Of a stretch of 64,000 nt of DNA, positions 26,501 to 35,260 are shown one piece after another. Both the position numbers and the translations under genes were made by a program. The notes under the pieces are model-generated. The model did not search any database and was not told where the DNA came from. It saw only the letters and a list, made by a program, of their open reading frames with translations. Each line of letters begins with the position of its first letter. The first letter of the stretch is position 1. The DNA is from Heliocidaris erythrogramma. Its lineage: Eukaryota; Echinodermata; Echinoidea; Camarodonta; Echinometridae. The stretch lies in assembly GCA_025617745.1 (NCBI GenBank), contig CM046870.1, forward strand, positions 6,139,618-6,203,617, given 5' to 3'.

Positions 26501-29500
26501 AACAAAATTGGACATAGTGTGTGCAGAATTTTTTGTTCTTTCTACTTATGCATCTGGTATATTTTTAGAGCTCTGAATCAAAAGTTATTGAGCCAAACCA
26601 CAAAATGCGGTCTGTTGTCGCGAAAGGGTTAACGTTTGCAAGAAAAGGGTGTTGAAAAAGGCTGATATAAGCTGTACATACATGTATATCAATGTTATCT
26701 AGTTTGTACTGGTTTCCACCTGGAGGTGGAGGAGAAGGGGGAGTGGGCTTATTTTGAATATCATTGATTTGTGGTCTTCTTTGGTTTTTCCTTGGGGCAG
26801 TACTTAAATACATTATGGAAAGTATATAATTGTTGTAGGTGCTCCAAAAAAGGAAGATCCTACTGAGTAATACATTTTGAAAAATGAACACTACATCTGT
26901 TTTGTATTTCTGGAATAAACTGAAGAGCTGTTCCCAGTATATCTCAATGAAATTCCCAATTCAGTCAGTTTGCCCTTCCCATATGTGTAGTGATTACAAC
27001 TTTTAAAAATTCATGACTTTGTTATTTAACCAAATTTGTACAAATTTTCAGCAATCTTCTGATTTTTCTGCTTCCTGTTAGAGCAACTTATGTTGAATTT
27101 CCCATTAATATTTGACCTAAATGTTTCTCTCATTTTGTGATGTGTTATTTAGATGGTGTGGTTCCGAGAGAACTGGTATGAAGAGGTCCTACGTCATCTT
27201 CGTCTAGCATTGGCAAAATGCCAAGCTGTGGCTTTTGAAAACAGAGGAGCGGGTAAGAAAAAAAGAATGACTAATGACCACATACCACATTTATTGACCA
27301 CATACCACATTTATTGATTTTAGGTAATACTCTGCTTCATCGACAATTCCACCTGTCGATAGATTATCATGAAAGTATATTAAAGGGAATTTATCACTTT
27401 TGCAGTTTTCCAAACATAGTGAAATTTATCATGGATCTGCATTCTACCATATCAGTAATGTGCATGAAATCCTACAATCATAGGTTCTGTAATATTTTGA
27501 TGAAAAATTAAAAACCACGGACGTCGATTATTAGGAACCAAGTGTAAAACTCATGATTTTATTGTGAAATTAGTGATTCAGTAACAAAATCAGTCTACAG
27601 ATTGCTGGTGGACAAAAGAAGTCCCTAGACCAATTTTGACTTGTCTACATTTTTCTCCTGAAACAGAAACTGGTATCCTCATGGTAAGGTTATATTTATG
27701 TAAGTTGTTTTGTGTCAAATTTATCACTGAAACAAAGCATTGTAAAGTCAAAATGTCACTCTTGAAAGTTAATTTTAATTTAAGTCTTGGTGGCCCAGAT
27801 TGGGTTAATTCTTCCAATGGTTTCTTTCTTTCCCAGTGGTTGAAGCCAAGGTAACGCCACACACGCTTAGCTTTGTCAAGAAGCTTGTGAATACCTTCGG
27901 TGGTGTAGGCATTGAGAACGTCAGCAGTGTCACCCAAACACTGTCCAGTGCAGCCTCAGAGTTGCTGGTGAGACGAGCACAAGCTACGGCTCAGGACCCG
28001 ATTTTCCAAAAGCTCAAGAATCAGTTCAAGATTGATTTTGACTTCTCTCAGCCAGGGGCTACCAAGCTACGGAATCTCATCGCCATGCTCAAGAAGTGGA
28101 TCAAGATCATTGAAACAAGAACCAAGCTACTACCAAAGTAAGAATCTTCTATAATTTGTGAGATTTCCTATTGAAACGATTTTTTTTCTTATTCCTATGT
28201 GGAAGAATATCATCATAGCAATGTCTCATAAAAAAGATTGCTCTTAAAATACCCTCTTATGCTAAATAAATACTAAAGGCTTAACACTTTGCAGCAAATT
28301 GGATGCCAGATGTTTGTGTGGTCCCATATACCCATATCTGTGTTCATTGCTTTTCATTGCCTGTGATTTTTAAGCACGGTTGGGTCAATATCTGATCATT
28401 TTGAGGAGCCAAAGCCTCATATTACACATTTACTCCTACATGAATGTTCTACATAATCAGCCCCTTAGAATAACTTCTAGACAGTTTCTTTCACAATGTA
28501 ATTGTAAGACCAGTACTCAACTTTAGCTTAGTTAGCATTAGATTACACATAACTTTAACCCTAAAGTTTTGCTTCCTGTATATTTCACTCATTGGGAAGA
28601 CGTAATTGAACCTTTTTTGTATTTACAGATCATTCTTGATTGAGGAGAGATGTCGTTTCTTGAGTCACTTCTCATCAGCCACTGCCGACGTCGAGCTCCC
28701 GGGAGAGTTCCTGACCCCTAAACACAGTCATTACACGATACGCATCGCTCGCTTCATGCCACACGTGGAGATTACTCACAAACACAACACAGCTGCTAGG
28801 AGACTGTATATCCGAGGCAGCAATGGAAAGGTATTGGGCGAAGTCACTTTGGAAGCGAAGGGGACCAATCACTTAGAACGGTTTTACTCTGTATGCTAGG
28901 AGTTGCCTTCCTCTGTACTCTATTCAAAATACATGTATGAGCTTCTAATGCTGCTTTTATAGAGAGATATTGCAAATTAAAAGACATTCTCAATTAATGT
29001 AAAAGGCACCCGTAAGCCACCTGTGTATAAAGACCACTTTTTTAACTTTCTTTCCTTGAATGGTGTTTCTCATTGAAACATGCATTGAATGAACCTTTAT
29101 GTAAAGAAACATTTTGGCTTCTCCTTCAGCAGTCTTTTTATACAGGTTTCACTGTATTATATGTGAAATGATGATTGTATTTTATCTACATGCATGTATT
29201 TGTTTTGTAAGGCAAACAGTATCAGCCTTCAGGCTGCATGGTTTGTTGTTTCGTGATAACCCATTTTGATTCAATTCAATTATGTTATTGATTTTGTTCT
29301 TAGATCTACCCATACCTTGTTGTGAATGATGCAAGCATGGCTGAATCGAGACGAGAGGAGAGGGTCCTTCAGGTTCTTCGATGCTGAATCACTATCTTGG
29401 AAAGAGAAAGGTGAGCAAATACACTCTTACTTCTTGTGTCTGAGAATGAGAACAATGTTAACCTATACCATTCAGAATTTTTCTCAAGGTCTAAATGAAT

Positions 29501-30783
29501 CAGCATTGTCTCCTTACGTAAATTGGCACAATCACAATTATTTTTCATTCTTACAGAGTTCAAGACAATTCCAAGGGTATATTAAACGAAGCAGTGTGAA
29601 TAAACATTACAAAATGCAACCAAAGAATTGCTATAATCTGGATTGTATATTTCACTATGTGTTGCCAATTTCGAGATACCCAGAGAGTGAAGTACGATAA
29701 GTCTACTATGTGGTATGCAGAGAGCTAGAAAGACATTAACTCAAAACTTTCAAACAGATTAAATGCCCTTCTGACTCACAGATGATGTATTATTTCACAA
29801 CTCAATTTCTTTTGTTATCTGTTTCAGGAAACCGCTAAGAGACAGCTGCAATTCACAGTGCCTCGTGTAGTAGCTGTGTCTCCCCAGATGAGACTGGTAG
29901 AAGATAGTCCCTCATCACTTTCCTTGCTTGACATATATAAGAAGGTAATGTTAAGATATGGTTTTTACCATTCAAATGAGACTGGTAGAAGATAGTCCCT
30001 CATCACTTTCCTTGCTTGACATATATAAGAAGGTAATGTTAAAGTATGGTGTTTACCATTCAAATGAGACTAGTAGAAGATAGTCCCTCATCACTTTCCT
30101 TGCTTGACATATATAAGAAGGTAATGTTAAGATATGGTGTTTACCATTCAAATGAGACTGGTAGAAGATAGTCCCTCATCACTTTCCTTGCTTGACATAT
30201 ATAAGAAGGTAATGTTAAAATATATTTTTTACCATTCAAATGAGACTGGTAGAAGATAGTCCCTCATCACTTTCCCTGCTGGACATATATAAGAAGGTAA
30301 TGTTAAGATATGGTGTTTACCATTCAAATGAGACTGGTAGAAGATAGTCCCTCATCACTTTCCTTGCTAGACATATATAAGAAGGTAATGTTAAAGTATG
30401 GTGTTTACCATTCACATGAGACTGGTAGAAGATAGTCTCTCATCTCTTTCCTTGCTGGACATATATAAGAAAGTGATGTTAAGATATGTTTTTTACCATT
30501 CAAATGAGACTGGTAGAAGATAGTCCCTCATCACTTTCCTTGCTTGACATATATATAAGAAGGTAATGTTAAAATATGGTTTTTACCATTCAATTCATTG
30601 CTAGAAACTTGCATGGAGGTAATATATTGTCTATTATTCTTATTATTATTGTCTACATTCTGGGAATGTAGAAAGTACAAACTCTTTTAGAGATAGTCAT
30701 ATCATAACAAGATAATCATAGAGTAATTACATGTCTTATTTTTTATATAATGCCTCAGATATTGGCAGTAATGCACTATTAGA

Positions 30784-30818
<35 letters not shown>

Positions 30819-33800
30819 ATTCATAAAGCGCAGTAACTATCCAACAATTTGTATATATTCTACTGCGCTGCATGAGCTCCTGATATGCTGGTTATTAATT
30901 GAATAGATATGCTTTGAGTTTTGATTTAAGCATATTCACAGATGGTGATTTCCTGACTTCTAATGGCACCTTGTTATCTCATCAGAGTTGTGGATTTTGT
31001 AAAGAAAAAACTGCTATTGAAGGAAATAAAATAAAGCTCAATATTCTATTAATACCCTTGTATTTTAAATTTTATAAAGCGTTCAGTTAACATTTCAGAT
31101 GTTGTGTAGGGCTACTTGTATATTGACTTGGCAAAAGTAGAAATTATTTTTAGTTTTGTTTGTTTGTTCTGATGCCAATCAGTGTATTTTGCGCAAGGTT
31201 TCATGAGGAAGCGTTAATGGATAATGATTTCTTGATGTTTACAGTGGTGCTTGAAGCAGCAGGTAGAAACGGATCCACCCATCAACCGATACTATGAACG
31301 TCTAGCTGTCGTCCAGCTAAGAGGCTCTCAAGCGAGTCATCAAGTCTTGAGAGATATCCTGAAGGAGGTCCAGACCAACATGGTACCCAGGACACTCCTC
31401 AAGGAATGGGCCCTGGACACCTTCCCAACCTCAACAGACTATTTTGCCTTCAGGAAAATGGTGGGTTGGAAATCAGTGATATAATCGTCTGCTCGGAGCC
31501 AGAAGGGCGTTAACTCCTATCCTGTTTTTACACAGAGTTAATGCCCTTCTGGTTCTCTACTGACAGTATTTATTCATATATGTCATTAGCAACCTTATTG
31601 GAGTCAGTCAGTTTGATAACAATGCTATCCGTTATTCTTGATTTTGGGGTACAATTTTGTGTTTTATTCATTTAATCTGTATGCTTGATTCTGGTACACA
31701 TTTGTGTACAAATGTATTTTCTGTGGTGTACAGATACTTTGATTGTGGTATACATAGACTTTAAAACAAATTTTAATTATAAATAATGATAATAAAAGAC
31801 GGATTGTTGTGAAAATTATTTATCTACCTATGTCTGCCTGTCTATTTGTTATTCAGTATCATTGTCTGTCTGTATTTCTGTCCATCTGTTTATTTCTCTG
31901 TCTATCTGTTTATTTCTCCGTCTGCAGGTCTGTCTGTCTTTCTGTATGTATGTTTGTCTGTCATTCTTGTACTTTGATTTAATCTCCCTATCTCTCTGTT
32001 ATGTTTGATTAGATGTGCGGTCAGTTGGCTCTGCTAGGTCTAGCTGAGTTTGTTCTTCACCTCACCCGACTCAACCCAGAGATCATTCAAATCGAGAGAA
32101 ACTCTGGACTCCTCTCAGTCTTCTACTTCAGATTTGACTTGGACGAAACAAGTGGTACGTCAAATATGATTTCTTTCTTTCATTGTTAGCTGAGAATAAT
32201 TTATTATATATTATGCTCCTGTCACGCATATAATAGGTGAGCTGAGCTAAGATATGTGTATATGTGTTGTGGTCTAATAATGTTGAGGTCTCGGGAGGGG
32301 GGGGGGGGGTCCGGTGGATTGATCACCAGACTGTAAATCACATTGTTCAGTTTGAGTCCCATCCGGGGCACAAATATCTTTTGGTAAGACATTAATCTAA
32401 CTTTGCCACTTTCAACCCAGGTGTAGTAAATGGTTATCTAGTGGGAAGTAGTTTCTTGAACGTTTTCAGCAGTTTGAATGGCTAAAGCCAGGGTATTAGT
32501 AGTGCTCTGTAGATGCGCAGTTTGCTCGGCCATTGCTTCGTGATAATCATGTCATAATCAAAAGATGAATATTCAAATCAAATACATAATTTGCATGTTC
32601 ACACCAGGATAATCATGAATATTTATCTATACTGGACAGGAGAGCTTGATGCGAACCGGCCAGTACCGTTCCGCTTGACACCAAACATCGCCGAGTTCTT
32701 GACCACAGTAGGAGTGAACGGGATGCTGAATGCCTGTATGATATCAATAGCTAGATGTCTGGTGCAGCCGTCCTTCCAGCTACCAGCTATACTCAAGGCT
32801 GTGCTCAGGGATGAGATGATAGCGTGGAATAAGAAGGTATGCCTCCAAAGATGCTCTTATTGTTAAATCAAAGATTAAATTGAGTATCGTACAATTGTAT
32901 TGTGGAGGAAACTGCATAGAAGTTATTGGAAAAGACTTAAGCTGGAACAGCTTCCATGACTTCTCATGCAAGCGCACAAAGTGATAACTCTCAAGTGAAG
33001 ATTTCAGACGAAGAGACCGGGAGTTGCAGGCTAACCTCTTCATCCCGCATCAGATGATGATGATAGGAATAATTATACATGTATGTTGAGAGGTTTGGGA
33101 ATCGTGAAAATGATAAGATGTTGCCTCAACCTTGCTGAACATCACATACTATTTCAAAAAAGCACCTTACACAGAAATGAGCCCATATAGCATAAACATT
33201 TGATTCAATTTGTAAGCTATTTCTGTTTTCTAACCCTATTTGGAATATAAGGGCATTTCAAGAGTAATTCTTGTCAGGGGACATTTTTGCTTTGATATTC
33301 TTAAATGGGAATAAAAAGAATGAGGAAAGCCCACAACTTATTTCCCCCTTTACCACAACTCAACCTTCTCTTTAAAGCTAATCTTATGTTCTGGTAATGA
33401 CCTTCCATTTCAATAAAAACTGGTACAGTGGAAATTCACTATAACAATGACCTTGTTATACATGTATCTGGGTAAAAAAAAAAGAACATAAACACTTGGG
33501 ACCAGGAAAAGTACAGTCAAATCTGCTTTAGCGACCACCTGTCTATAAAGACCACAATTTTTGTTTGCCTTGAAACTTGTATTAAAGGAACCTGTACATA
33601 AAGACCACCTGCTCATAAAGACCGCTTTTCTTGTCTCCCTTGAGTGGTCTTTATAGACTGTACCTTGTTATATCTGGGTAAAAAAAACAACAAAAGAACA
33701 TAAAGACTTGGGACCAGGAAAAGTACCTTGTTAAATGAGGAAAATCTTGTTATATCAGAGCTCTTTATACCGAGTTTCCTCTGTAGTTCTGAGTTCCTAA

Positions 33801-35223
33801 TGATGCAGTAGGTGGATTGTAAACCAGAGGAGCGTTTCATCAAGCGTTTTGTCAGTGATTTTTACCGACAACTGTTATAAGCTACTGAAATCCTTCCATC
33901 TGATTGGCTGAGAGCAAATTTGTCAGTAAAAATCACTGACAAAATGCTTGATGAAACGCTCCTCTGTTTAGACAAGCTTGCACAACACATGCTCTGGCGA
34001 CAATTGCTCCGCAATCAATATCCTACACTAACCAAATTCCCGCTACTAACCCTATTCCTAAACCTAATGCTAAACCTAACCTGAAACATATTGCATCTCT
34101 AACCCTAACCCTATATCTTTCACCAAACAAAGCCCGAAGCACAAATCACATGAGCATATGTCATATTACCTCAGACAAGGCAATATTTAGGTTAGAAATA
34201 AAAACAACATCTAGACATTCATTATTTGCTGCTGTTCTACTTCATTTTCCAGAAACAAGAGGACACATCAAGTTCTTCCTCCGCAGCCGGTAGCACGGCT
34301 TCTACATCAAGCCAGCAATCTCCATCAGAGAGTGAGCTCCTAATCAGCTTGGTTACGAAGGCTATCAACGCTATAATGACTAGGTTACAGAGTAAGTCAT
34401 ATTTCCTACCTTTTCACCTTTTTTTACACCGATTTGTTCCTCTCCTCAATCTATGGGGAAACACCTGTAGACTTTTAAACCTATCACTGTTGCTACACAT
34501 TATTAAAGATCTAGCTTTTGTTGCTTGTTACCCTTTCGTAATGGAAGATGCTTCCAAAGTCTTTATTTTTTTGTCAGTTCGTTTGCTTTGTTTTGGATTT
34601 TGTTTCTTCTGTAAATCCTCATGTCTTACCACAAAATAAAACTAGTTTGTTGTAAACATGTACCATAGTTCCAGCTGTCGATTGACATAATTACTACGAC
34701 TTCAATGTACATGCACAAATAGAAATGAGCAAACAACCTTTTACTCTTTTTTTTTTCATTTCATTTTTCATTTATTTCATTCACCATAAAAAAGCAATAA
34801 CATACAACGAGATATACAAGATATACACAGAAGAGCATTATTACAATTGAGCTACAAAGAAAAGATAGGAGGAACAAAACAATAATTAATGGGAATGAGG
34901 GTCAACAGAAAGAGCAATTAGCCTTATGGAACGTCAACCCCTTAATAAAATCTACACTTTAATGTTGGAAGGAAGAAAGGCAGGGAAAACCTGAAACCAG
35001 TACAAAAAGCAAAATTTGAGTGGGAATAAAGTACAAAGTGCAATTAGTGGAGCATACATTCATTTCAAAACAGAATACAATGACAAGAGATTCTCTCTCT
35101 CTCTCTCCCTCCCTCCCTCCCTCCCTCCCCTCTCTCTCTCTCCCCCTCCCTCCCCCTCTCTCTCTCCCCCCTCCCTCCCCCTCTCTCTCTCTCTCCCTCC
35201 CTCTCTCTCTCTCTCTCTCTCTC

Positions 35224-35260
<37 letters not shown>

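Noticed and set aside
29888..30591. Regular array that could be mistaken for a CRISPR-like repeat
   Set aside because: There are no spacers; the 88-bp units are contiguous and derive from the exon end. This is an animal genome.
34020..34115. CTAACCCTAACCCTAT words resembling telomere repeat
   Set aside because: Degenerate and short, with similar words near 13640, 21170 and 24740. It looks like a common interspersed motif, not an internal telomere.
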